Positions 10,245 to 19,270 of a stretch of DNA of 64,000 nucleotides are shown piece after piece. Source of the DNA: Sergeia podlipaevii. Lineage: Eukaryota > Euglenozoa > Kinetoplastea > Trypanosomatida > Trypanosomatidae. Where the stretch lies: positions 1 to 64,000 of the forward strand of contig JASANZ010002192.1 of assembly GCA_030849805.1 (NCBI GenBank), given 5' to 3'. The translations under genes were made by a program, and so were the position numbers. Each line of letters starts with the position of its first letter. Positions within the stretch are counted from its first letter, which is position 1. Below the pieces are notes generated by a model. That model saw only the letters and a list, made by a program, of their open reading frames with translations, had not been told where the DNA came from and ran no database searches.

Positions 10245-13187
10245 ATGGGCATGGATCACTACACCAAGGTGAAGGACCTTGGCGGCACTAATGACGCCTT
10301 TCTGGCTCGCGACAAGCAGGACCCGACAAAGCAGGTGGTCATCAAGCGGCTTGGGTATGGCGTGGAGGGTATGGAGGAGCTTAGCGTTGCACTCCGCGTG
10401 CAGCACAACAACATTGTACACTTGCTAGAGTCCTTTGTCCACAATGGGTGCCTCTACGTGGTAACAAAGTACGAGCCGGGGGGCGACCTGGACGAGCTCT
10501 TGGGGAGGCTGGTAAAACTGAAGAAGATGCCCACCAACCTCACAATCCTCCGCTGGTTTGCACAGCTTTTGACGGCGGTGGGGTACTGCCATGAGAGCAA
10601 GGTGATGCATCGCGATATCAAACCGGGCAACATATTTCTTTCTGAGGATACTGCGCAGCTAATATTGGGCGACTTTGGCTCTGCCAAGGCGATGAATGCG
10701 TCGAACATGACGTCGACCTTCGTGGGCTCCCCAATGTGGCTTTCTCCTGAGGTGCTTCTGGGTAAGCCATACAGCTTCTCCTCTGATATGTGGTCTCTTG
10801 GATGCGTGTTTTATGAGATCTGCACCCTCACACGACCCTTCTCTGCTCCGAACTTCGCCCGTCTTATTCAAGAAGTCACGGCGGGAGAGGTGACTCCCCT
10901 CCCATCTAGCGTACCCCCTACCATACGAGAACTCATTGGTGAGATGATCATCGTTGATCCCGCCAAGCGCATCACAGCGGAGGGGGCCTTGCAGAAGGTA
11001 CAGAAAGCGCTCTACAAGGAGGAGCTTCAAGCCACTTCGCTGGTGCCGCGGGGGCATAAGAGCGCGGTAGAGCCCCAGTCAGCCGGGGCACCAAACTCCG
11101 TGCGAAGCAAACATCCGCCGGTCGCACGACATGCCAAAGGCACGGCGGTGGTGGAGTGCAGAGACACCTCCCCAGTGCCAATCGCTGCGCAGTCACCCTC
11201 ACCAAGTAGACGGCGGGTGATGTCATCTCCTCCGTCCTCGGCACCGGAGGTAGCCCTTGGGGCAAAAAAAGAGGAGGAACTGACCGCGGCTATCATTCTC
11301 ACCGCTCCTGCACCCCCATCGATAGAGTCCGCAGTGTCAGTGAGCGAGGTGCGGCCGTGCACCCCAACGCAGATCACGTCCTCTGGCGCTGACTGTGCAA
11401 GTAGGCCGCGTGTGTCTCCACCACGCCGCATTAGACACACGCGCCCGCCACTGTCCGATGACTCTTCCGCAAGACGCGCGGTCGCCGCTACTGGTGGTGA
11501 TGGTGGCAGCAGCAGCAGCAAAGGGACATCACCTTCTCTGCAGCGCCAGCTTTCACGCGGAGTGCTGTCGACCGCAGCAGCAGCGATCCCCACCTCCGTC
11601 GTCACCGTTGTGGATGTCTCCACCTCTCCATCCCCAGCACGCGGCCCATCGTCAGGAACTGTCGAGGGCTCTCAGCGGCGACGCCGTCAGTCAGTAGTAA
11701 CGGATGCGGATGTGTCGACAGCGGCGGAGCTGGTGGCGGCGAGTCGACGAACAATTGAGGCACCATTGAGTGAGACAAACGTTAGCGCGGCGCCACCTTC
11801 TGGTGGCGACACACGTGCTCTAGCGCGCGTGATTGCGAAGAAGCGGCCTGTCGCTATAAAGGCAGCACCAGCACCAGCACCAGCAGCGGCAGCGGCAGCG
11901 CAGTCTACTGCCCTTAGTGTATCTGGCTCTCGCGTTGAGGTCTCAGCACAGGAAAGCACTGCTGCAGCTCCAGCACCAGAGGTGAGAGAGAGGGCGGCCG
12001 CGTGGGTGGTGGAGCAGCAACCCGTGAGCATTCGCAGACGAGCGCCAGTGAAGGAAAGCAAACCCCGCAAGGCAGCAGTGGCGAAGGCCGCAGTCAAGAA
12101 GCCATCGCCTGCATCTGCGCCTCCCGCACGCAAGGACAGTGCCACCGGTGTGGTCACCGACTCTCCATCGTGGCTGGGCTTGGAGCCTACAGGCAATTTA
12201 CTGAAGAAACGAGACTCTTTTCAAGCCCGGCGCCGCTGGTACGAGAACCCGCGTAAAGAACATGAGGGATCTTCACCGAATGATGTAACGCGGAGATCTG
12301 CCCCGACTTCGGGCTTCGCTGCGGCTGCAGCCGCGGCTGCCATGCGCCGTACCGATAGCGACAGCATGAGCGGCACATCCAGCTCACCGACACTACCCGC
12401 GGGTGGCACCGGCACTAACGCAGCGTGGGCGGCAGAGCGGAACAAGGACCTCAGTGCTATTGAGAGCTACCTCCACAAGTTCCGAGGCTACGATGATGAC
12501 ATCCTACAGACATACGATGGCCTGCCAGACACTGGAAAGGCCGTTGCGAACCAACGCATCGCCCTCGCCGCAGGACACTGCGACAAACCTCTCAGGCGCT
12601 TGGAGGGCTCTCCGATGGCGAGTCCGACTCTTCAGGGGTTCGCTCCACCTCGTGCTCCGCCACGCGGCTTCCACACCGGCGGTGGTCGCCAGCAGGACGC
12701 AGCGGAGCCCAGCAGCGCTCCACGTGTGCCGGCATCACGCGGCAGCCCCTCCCCGAAACTACAGAAGCACAACAACAACGGCTGCGACAAGGGGCTCACG
12801 CCATTTCGCAGACAGATCTCACAGAACCGGGTGTCACCTAGCGTGCCGCAGCTTGTCGGTGGTGGGAGTCTGCACGGTTCCTTCGTGCGCTCTCACCAGC
12901 CACGTCAAGCCAGCCATGCGCGCGGAGCCGCAGGAGGGAAGCAGCTATCATTGGAGGAGCTAGAGCAAATTGAAAGGGATCGTCAGCTGGCCAGGGAGAA
13001 GCGGGAGGCGGAGCGCGCCAAGATGAAGGAGATGATTCGAGAGCAGCGCGCCAACGCGACTGCACTGAGAGGGAGAGGAGGTCGCAAGCGCGGGGCGAAG
13101 GCACGCGCAGCCCAGATGGAGGTGGAGATTATGCTACCGGATAAAATGGTGTTCACCCAGAACGGTGAGCATCGTATAGATGTGTAA
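10245..13187 (+). CDS. NEK-type protein kinase with long disordered tail and degenerate Gly loop
   Basis: A 980-residue Ser/Thr kinase. The kinase domain is about 6-255: VVIK lysine K34, helix-C glutamate E45, HRDIKPGN with D124, DFG at 143-145, and GSPMWLSPE at 161-169. The order of motifs and the HNNIV / GGDLDELL pattern are closest to the NIMA-related (NEK) family. The glycine-rich loop is abnormal: after L12-G13 it reads GTNDAFLA, so the second and third glycines and the following valine are missing with a small deletion. The catalytic triad is intact, so activity is plausible but nucleotide binding may be unusual. Residues 260-900 are low-complexity (Ala/Ser/Pro) and probably disordered. 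The last 80 residues are a charged helix (EELEQIERDRQLAREK) followed by a basic cluster. NEKs in kinetoplastids act around the flagellum, basal body and cell cycle; a role here is inference. Confidence 0.9.
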   Translation: MGMDHYTKVKDLGGTNDAFLARDKQDPTKQVVIKRLGYGVEGMEELSVALRVQHNNIVHLLESFVHNGCLYVVTKYEPGGDLDELLGRLVKLKKMPTNLTILRWFAQLLTAVGYCHESKVMHRDIKPGNIFLSEDTAQLILGDFGSAKAMNASNMTSTFVGSPMWLSPEVLLGKPYSFSSDMWSLGCVFYEICTLTRPFSAPNFARLIQEVTAGEVTPLPSSVPPTIRELIGEMIIVDPAKRITAEGALQKVQKALYKEELQATSLVPRGHKSAVEPQSAGAPNSVRSKHPPVARHAKGTAVVECRDTSPVPIAAQSPSPSRRRVMSSPPSSAPEVALGAKKEEELTAAIILTAPAPPSIESAVSVSEVRPCTPTQITSSGADCASRPRVSPPRRIRHTRPPLSDDSSARRAVAATGGDGGSSSSKGTSPSLQRQLSRGVLSTAAAAIPTSVVTVVDVSTSPSPARGPSSGTVEGSQRRRRQSVVTDADVSTAAELVAASRRTIEAPLSETNVSAAPPSGGDTRALARVIAKKRPVAIKAAPAPAPAAAAAAQSTALSVSGSRVEVSAQESTAAAPAPEVRERAAAWVVEQQPVSIRRRAPVKESKPRKAAVAKAAVKKPSPASAPPARKDSATGVVTDSPSWLGLEPTGNLLKKRDSFQARRRWYENPRKEHEGSSPNDVTRRSAPTSGFAAAAAAAAMRRTDSDSMSGTSSSPTLPAGGTGTNAAWAAERNKDLSAIESYLHKFRGYDDDILQTYDGLPDTGKAVANQRIALAAGHCDKPLRRLEGSPMASPTLQGFAPPRAPPRGFHTGGGRQQDAAEPSSAPRVPASRGSPSPKLQKHNNNGCDKGLTPFRRQISQNRVSPSVPQLVGGGSLHGSFVRSHQPRQASHARGAAGGKQLSLEELEQIERDRQLAREKREAERAKMKEMIREQRANATALRGRGGRKRGAKARAAQMEVEIMLPDKMVFTQNGEHRIDV

Positions 13188-15378
13188 GTCCATTGGAGGA
13201 GAGAAATGGAGCAGTGGACTCCTTCTCTACTTCGCTATTTTTTTTTTTTGCTTGTTTTTGTACCTGTGCTCTCTCTCTCACTCGGTCTTGATAAATATTT
13301 TGTTTTTACTTCGCTTTTTCCCTGACACCTTTTTTTTTTTTTCGTGAACACATATATACATGCACGTGTGTGTGTGTATGTACGTGGATGCGTGAATGAC
13401 CGGTTACTTGCTTTTTGTTGTTGTTTGAATCTTTCTTTCCATATTCCTCGTAGGCCGCGCTTCTTTTCTCTTGTTCTCCTGTTGTGGTTTACTTGTCGCA
13501 CCTATGAGAGGCCGACACATGGCTAGTAGGTGCTATAATATCCACTCAAGTTCAAGAGAGTACGAAATACCTATAAGCGAACGAAACGTGTCATACACAC
13601 ACACACATACATGGAAGAAAATGAAAATGAATTGTAGTTAGCGGTGCTTGCCTCTCCAGTTGTGGATATTGTTGATTCATTATACCAAAGACAACCCTAT
13701 GTCATTTAGCAATCTGCTTGTTCCCCTGCACCGCTGCCTCAGCCGCATGCACGTACTGCTTCTCTTCTTGTGTGTGCGCTGTGCTTTCACTTACTCCTTC
13801 CTTCACTTATTCCTTCTCCTCCCCTCTTTTCTCTTTCATTTTCCTTTGCTCTCGCATATATTTTCATATTTGGTTTTATGTTTTCGGTGCGGGGGGGGGG
13901 GGCGTGCGCTTTGGGGCCGTGGGCTGGCCCCGCATGCCCCCGCCCGCATGGCGGCGCGGCCGAAGCGCAACGGCGCCCGCCCAACACGCGAGGGTGTGCG
14001 TATATATATGAAGTAAATAAAAGAAAAGAAGAGAAGAGGGGGAGGGATGTGTAAAGACGATGGGGCAACGCAACGTGCGGCCTATACGGCGATCTGCATG
14101 TACATGGAGGCTGATGGATGACAAATAGAGAAGGTTTTTTTTTATGCGTGTTTCTATACCATGATAGCATTGATTGAATATATAGGTAAAATAAAAAGGG
14201 GAAGAGAACGCTCGTTGTCTGTTCGTTGGAAGGGGTGTGAGGAGGAGGGAAAAGGAAAAAAAAATAATGCCGAAGCGCATTGGCCTCCCTAGGCCACATA
14301 GCAATCTTGTGGAAATCTCTTCTCCCCCTCTGCCTTTTACGAAGATGTTATATATAAGAAGTTCATCGCCCGCTGTAGTGTGGAGGGGTACAGTGTGTCG
14401 GCAGACGTCGTGGCCAAAGCACATACACACTCTACACTCGTGATAAAGTGGAGACCCCCCTCCTTAAACATGATCAACAATAAAAATAGAAACAAGAAGA
14501 TGCACGACGTTTTGAAAAGCGAAAAAAAAAAGAAAACAATATTATCGTTAAAAAAGAAAAGATCTCTCTCTGACTACCGTACGTAGAAATGAACAAATAC
14601 TGGGACAACAACAATAAATAAATAAAAAGCCTTTCTCTCTCAGCACAAATATATGTATTTGTTTGTGCATCTAGCACACAGGTGCGCAGCGTTGCCATAC
14701 CCCCTCTCAAGCGGCTGGCGCTCACTTCTATATCGGTGACGTCAATACCGTTTACCAAGAAAGAGGAATGGTATTAACAGTAATAGTAATAATGTAGGAG
14801 AGCACATACGGTACGCGATGGTACCAAGCGTTTCTTCTTACACACACACATATATATATGTATAACGCGTTCTCAGAGACGCGATGATACCGTGAAACGA
14901 ACAAGAGAAAAGAAAAAAAAAATACATGCACTCACATATATAGTGGAGGTATCCTCCGTGATTGCCCAGGGGGCGACAAAAAAAAAAAGAGAAGCAGGAA
15001 AAGTGAAAGAAAAAATAATGTCTTGCTACACCCGCAGACGGGCGGCTGATTGTTGAAAGAGATGTGACGTATCGAAACTCGAGCGAAGTAAAAAAAAAAA
15101 ATCAACAAAAGAAATAGAATTGCAAAAACAAAAAAAAAAGTGATCAGCATTTCTCACTTGCAACATGAAGACCCTCCGGCGCGTCAGAGCACGCTGTTCA
15201 GAGAGCATTCATTGAGGTAATATAATGATAAACTAATAAAAGGCGCGAGCCAAATACGCGCCTAAAGTAAACTAACAATTACTACTAAGTATTCGGTTTT
15301 TTTTTTTATTGGAAAAAAAGATATATGATGACCCAAACCCACACCACACTTTCGCCATGTGTGTGCCTGTTTGTGTGT
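13188..15378. other. Convergent strand-switch region (transcription termination zone)
   Basis: The plus array ends at 13187 and the minus array ends at 15379, so the two polycistronic units converge here. In kinetoplastids such regions are where RNA polymerase II stops and are often marked by base J; that is family knowledge, not visible in sequence. The interval contains both 3' untranslated regions, a pyrimidine-rich stretch at about 13735-13860, a GC-rich island at 13884-14000, and otherwise A-rich low-complexity DNA from 14000 onward. I see no tRNA, 5S RNA or convincing open frame. Confidence 0.8.
13884..14000. other. GC-rich island with G12 run and hairpin in the convergent strand switch
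   Basis: A block of about 115 bases of very high GC in AT-rich surroundings. It begins with 12 consecutive G (13891-13902), then a perfect 6-bp stem GGGGCC (13913-13918) / GGCCCC (13926-13931) around a 7-base loop, then CCCCCGCCCGCATGGCGGCG-type sequence. It does not look like a protein gene. A degenerate retroposon fragment, a G-quadruplex-forming terminator-like element or an RNA gene are all possible; I cannot decide. Confidence 0.5.
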
Positions 15379-17109
15379 CTACAACCCATACTTGGGCATG
15401 TTGCGCTTGATGAAGTCGGGGTTGACATATTTGCTCTCGAGCGTACCGTAGCACATGCCACGAGCACAGTGCGCAGGACCCACGCGGCTGCCGACATACG
15501 CCTCGTAGATGGCCATGTCACCCTTGCTGTGGTACAGGGCGGCTGCCTGCATCACGACGCCGAGGCGCTCAACGATGGAGCGGCCGATCATCTCAAGTTC
15601 ATCGAAGCTGTTGTTCTTTAGGAGAGAAACAATATCTTCCAACTCCTTGATGAGAATGGGGTTCTGCGTGGCCTTGATGTCCTCCATGATGGCGTTCAGC
15701 GTCGCGGGGCTCTTCGTGAAGGCGCGGAACATGTCGAGCACGATCACGTTACCGCTGCCTTCCCAAATAGCATTGAGGGGAGACTGGCGGAACAGACGGG
15801 CAAGTGGGAAGTCCTCCAGGTAGCCGTTGCCTCCCATGCACTCCATCGCCTCGTTCACAATAGCGGCTGAGCGCTTGCACGACATGTACTTGCCAATCGA
15901 CACGGCGATACGCATGTACTCATCGGAGAGATCGCTCTGCTGGTCAAAGCTGTGCGCGACGCGAGTGCTGAAGGCGATGTTGGCCTCAATGTCAAAAATC
16001 ATATCGCACAGAACGTTCTGCATGAGCGGCTTCTCCACCAGTACGCCACCAAAGGCGTTACGGTGTGCCGTGTGGTGGATGGCGTTGCTCACGGCGATGG
16101 CAGAGATTCCGGTGCTGCCGACCATGCACATCAGACGGGTGTAGTTCACCATTTGGATGATAGTGCGCACGCCATCGCCGCGCCAGCCAAGCAGGTAGCC
16201 GACAGCCTGATTGTACTCCACCTCACTGCTCGCGTTGGACTTGTCGCCCATCTTGTTCTTCAGGCGCTGAAAGCGCAGACCGACGTTGGGCTCGTTGGGG
16301 GCCAGCCAGCGTGGGATGAGGAAGCAGGATATCTTGTTATCCGAGGTGTATGCGAGAGTGAGGAAGACACCCGACATTGGGGCTGACGTGAACCACTTGT
16401 GCCCAGTAATGTGGTACATGGCGCCACTCTTCTCACTGCCCTGCTCTGTGAGTGGTACTGCCCAGGTGGTGTTCTGGCGCACATCAGAGCCGCCCTGCTT
16501 CTCGGTCATGGACATGCCGCAAGTGGCGGCGCGCTTTAGTGAGAGGTGGATGTCACGGTTGTCGTAGTCCTTCACGATCATCTTGTCAATATAAGGCTGA
16601 AAGAAAGAACCCCCGAGCTCAAGCGAAGACACGCATGCGGCGGTCATGTTGGTGGGGCAGCTCGTGCCCTGCTCCAGCATGCACATCATAATAGCGATGA
16701 TGCTGTTCGCCAGGTGGCCATTGGCTTTGTCGGTGTAGTGGTAGCCAGTGATACCGCTCTTCATGCTGTGGGCCATGAGGCGGTGATACGTCTCGTCCAA
16801 GGTGGCCTGGTTGATGCGGCGACCCTGCCTGTCAAACGGAGTAAAGACGGGTTCTGCCTTATTGGAGATGTGAGCTTCGTTGAGCCAGTACGCGGAGCCA
16901 GTCGACTTGCCCACCTCCCTGAAGAGCTCGCCGTACTTGTCCGCCACACCATAAGCCTTTGAACACTCGTGGAGCCGAGGATAAAGGTCGTACGTGTTGT
17001 AGTTCTCGAAGTATGGGGCCTGATTAAGGACCTCGTGAGTGATGACTGGGTTGCTGGGCTTGTAGCCAGCGGCAGGGAAGGCGAGAGCGGCGAAGTTGCG
17101 GCGCAGCAT
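15379..17109 (-). CDS. AidB-type acyl-CoA dehydrogenase family flavoprotein, mitochondrial
   Basis: A 576-residue acyl-CoA dehydrogenase-fold protein, longer than the usual 380-430 because of an N-terminal domain of about 160 residues and a C-terminal helical extension, as in the AidB/ACAD11-like branch. FAD-contact segment MTEKQGGSDVR lies at about 198-208, HKWFTSAP follows, and the catalytic glutamate is E450 in NAIWEGSGN, the position used by AidB and isovaleryl-CoA dehydrogenase. MECMGGNGYLEDFPLARLFRQSP just before it is diagnostic of AidB. The start MLRRNFAALAF is basic and hydroxyl/Ala-rich, fitting a mitochondrial presequence. The reaction is presumably FAD-dependent oxidation of a short or branched acyl-CoA; bacterial AidB itself has weak activity and binds DNA, so the substrate is uncertain. 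It is the last gene of the minus array. Confidence 0.9.
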   Translation of the reverse strand: MLRRNFAALAFPAAGYKPSNPVITHEVLNQAPYFENYNTYDLYPRLHECSKAYGVADKYGELFREVGKSTGSAYWLNEAHISNKAEPVFTPFDRQGRRINQATLDETYHRLMAHSMKSGITGYHYTDKANGHLANSIIAIMMCMLEQGTSCPTNMTAACVSSLELGGSFFQPYIDKMIVKDYDNRDIHLSLKRAATCGMSMTEKQGGSDVRQNTTWAVPLTEQGSEKSGAMYHITGHKWFTSAPMSGVFLTLAYTSDNKISCFLIPRWLAPNEPNVGLRFQRLKNKMGDKSNASSEVEYNQAVGYLLGWRGDGVRTIIQMVNYTRLMCMVGSTGISAIAVSNAIHHTAHRNAFGGVLVEKPLMQNVLCDMIFDIEANIAFSTRVAHSFDQQSDLSDEYMRIAVSIGKYMSCKRSAAIVNEAMECMGGNGYLEDFPLARLFRQSPLNAIWEGSGNVIVLDMFRAFTKSPATLNAIMEDIKATQNPILIKELEDIVSLLKNNSFDELEMIGRSIVERLGVVMQAAALYHSKGDMAIYEAYVGSRVGPAHCARGMCYGTLESKYVNPDFIKRNMPKYGL

Positions 17110-17145
17110 ACGTTCTTCCTTCTCTTACTTTATATTGTGCCCGTA

Positions 17146-17187
17146 CTGATGTTGATGGATGAGCGAGAAGGAAAAAGAAGAGCAAGT
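17146..17187 (-). promoter_or_regulatory. Predicted spliced-leader acceptor for the acyl-CoA dehydrogenase gene
   Basis: On the minus strand a tract rich in C/T (complement of 17161-17187) is followed by AG at 17147-17146, leaving a leader of about 36 bases and no upstream ATG. Confidence 0.5.
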
Positions 17188-18205
17188 AGGCTTGTAGTAT
17201 GTGTGATAAAAAAAAAAAAAGATGAATTACAAAGTAAGCAGCTTGCTTTGGTGCGTAAAGAAGGAGATAGAGAGAGAGAGAGAAAGGTAGGATGGATGAG
17301 AAAATGTAAGTGGATGACGTCTATTTTCTATTTATTTTTCTCAGTATAAATGCATGCGTTCTACAAAAAAAAATAACTGTGCGTTTCCTTTTCTTTTTGG
17401 AGAGAAAAAAAAATAAATGGAAATCGCTTTCTTGTGGTGCGCATAAGCGCAAAAAAAAAAAAAAAATATGAAGAAAATTAAAAAGGCATAAAAAAACACA
17501 TTTACAAGGAAAAAAAAAAACGGGGCTACATTTCGGGTCAACACACACCCATACGCGTGTGGAGCTACCTTGCACATGCGCATCACTTTTGATGCAATCG
17601 CCAAGTGTTGTCTCGCGTGTGTACAGGACGGTAGCCTCAACTATCTACAGTGCAAGGTACAGCATATTACAACACTCAAGAAAAGGTTGCCTTACTATAT
17701 GCACAATAATAAATTATATGATGAAGGGGGCGTGGCGACACACCTACATAAGTAAAAAAGAAAACACATTGAAAAAAATGAAAGCTACAAGAGGCTGCGT
17801 ATTCGCGGGGAGGTTATATGCATCACTATCTTGAGCGCTTTGCCGAACAAGTGTGCTCTAGATGAACCGCCATCCGCACACACACACACACACACACGTA
17901 TATATAGTTTTGAGTGCGTAAGCAAATATAAATATACATGTGCAACTTAAAAGGGGAAGTAACCACAAAAAAAAAGATAAGCAAAGTTTGTTAAACGTTT
18001 GTTTTTATATTGAATGCTTTGGGGGGAAGAGGGGGAGGGAGAGAGAGAGAGAGGAACTGCTAGTTGAGAAAGCGGCAGCCTGGAACGGCAAGTGTTGGAG
18101 GATCACACTCGGGCACCACACGCCACCCGCCCACAGCCACACTGCGGATCTCCAGGCAGCACGCACAAGGACCACAACATCAAACGCACACGCAGTCACC
18201 GCACA

Positions 18206-18601
18206 ATGCTGCCAGCCGTACCGTCCTTCCTTGCGCGGGTTATATCGCGTGAAGAGACGTCCGACGAGGCAACACAGAAAGTACACACAGTAGAGGCCAC
18301 AGTGCACACTGACCCCCCAAGTGAAGTAGCATACAGCTTGCACGCGGAGCATGGAGAAAGACACGTCCAGTGCAATGGACACCAGAGGACACTCATACAG
18401 TCTGGAGTCACCGCAACACGGATTCACCTTCCCAGCATTCGTAAAGGCTATACCGGCCTCGCCGCTCCACGTACTCTGGATCCAGGGCCGATCAGACCCA
18501 GCGGCATGTCCCTCTGGCACTCCGGAGAACACTTTGACCCATGGCGACAAGTGTATTCGGCAAAAAGATATAGCTCGCAAGAAGGAATGAAGGCGGCGTA
18601 A
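18206..18601 (+). CDS. Doubtful open frame in the GC-rich patch (131 codons, antisense to the array)
   Basis: An ATG-initiated frame of 131 residues (MLPAVPSFLARVISREETSD...) ends at TAA 18599-18601 and is open further upstream to 18092. The composition is protein-like, but it lies on the strand opposite to the surrounding array. A second plus frame (ATG 18351 to TGA 18590, 79 residues) overlaps it and looks equally good, and the exact antisense is open as a 202-codon frame (18613-18005) rich in Trp and Cys with no early ATG. I recognise no family in any of them. It could be a gene with a frameshift near 18345, a pseudogene, or chance. Confidence 0.2.
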   Translation: MLPAVPSFLARVISREETSDEATQKVHTVEATVHTDPPSEVAYSLHAEHGERHVQCNGHQRTLIQSGVTATRIHLPSIRKGYTGLAAPRTLDPGPIRPSGMSLWHSGEHFDPWRQVYSAKRYSSQEGMKAA

Positions 18602-19270
18602 CAACAACAACAACAGTAGCTAGTTTTTATGTGTATGCGAAATAGAGAAAAGACATAACTGACTGAAGATATTCTTTTTTCCTTTTTTTACTGCTCTACG
18701 CAGAAGCGAAGTGCAGAGTCAAGAGGAACACTCACAAGAGGGGGGGGGGGAAGAGAGCCAGAGGGATATATATAAAGGGGCACTAACAAGAAGTGATATG
18801 TAGACATTGCATTGATAACCGCCGCACAACTTTGGGATGCAGGAAGACCTGCACAGAGAAAAGGAGAAACGCCATGCCTCCTTCTTTATTGATAGGGGAG
18901 CCATGTCTGTGTGTCCCACAAGCAATAAGAAGACAAATAGCAGTTTTTTTAAAACTATTTTTGATAGTGGAGGTATACCAGCAGAAAAAGAAAATTGAAT
19001 ATAGAAGAACTCCTACAGTAGTCGTTTATTTTGCAAAAGAACAAAAAAAAAAGAAGAAAAGATAGTTCCAAGCAGCAAGAGGCCAGTACTTGTATACAGG
19101 CGCGCCTCTAGCGCATATACATATATATATACACCGAGTGAGAGACAAATAGATAAAAATCAGAATACTACAAAGACAAAACAACAACAGCAAAAAAAAA
19201 AAAGAAAAAAAAAAACAGAACAAGGAACATGCAGCGGAAGTAAAAAAAAAAAAAAAGCGATGAGGAGAAG

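Larger units (their letters stand above)
17110..19270. other. Long intergenic interval with a GC-rich patch
   Basis: At 2.16 kb this is much longer than the other minus-array spacers. The flanks are A-rich low-complexity sequence with (CA)n at 17877-17897 and (GA)n at 18040-18053. The middle, about 18060-18610, is GC-balanced, almost free of homopolymers and open in several frames on both strands, unlike any other spacer here; it may hide a gene, a relic or a non-coding RNA. Confidence 0.6.

Noticed and set aside
11027..11623. 198-codon minus-strand frame
   Set aside because: Antisense of the low-complexity tail of the kinase.
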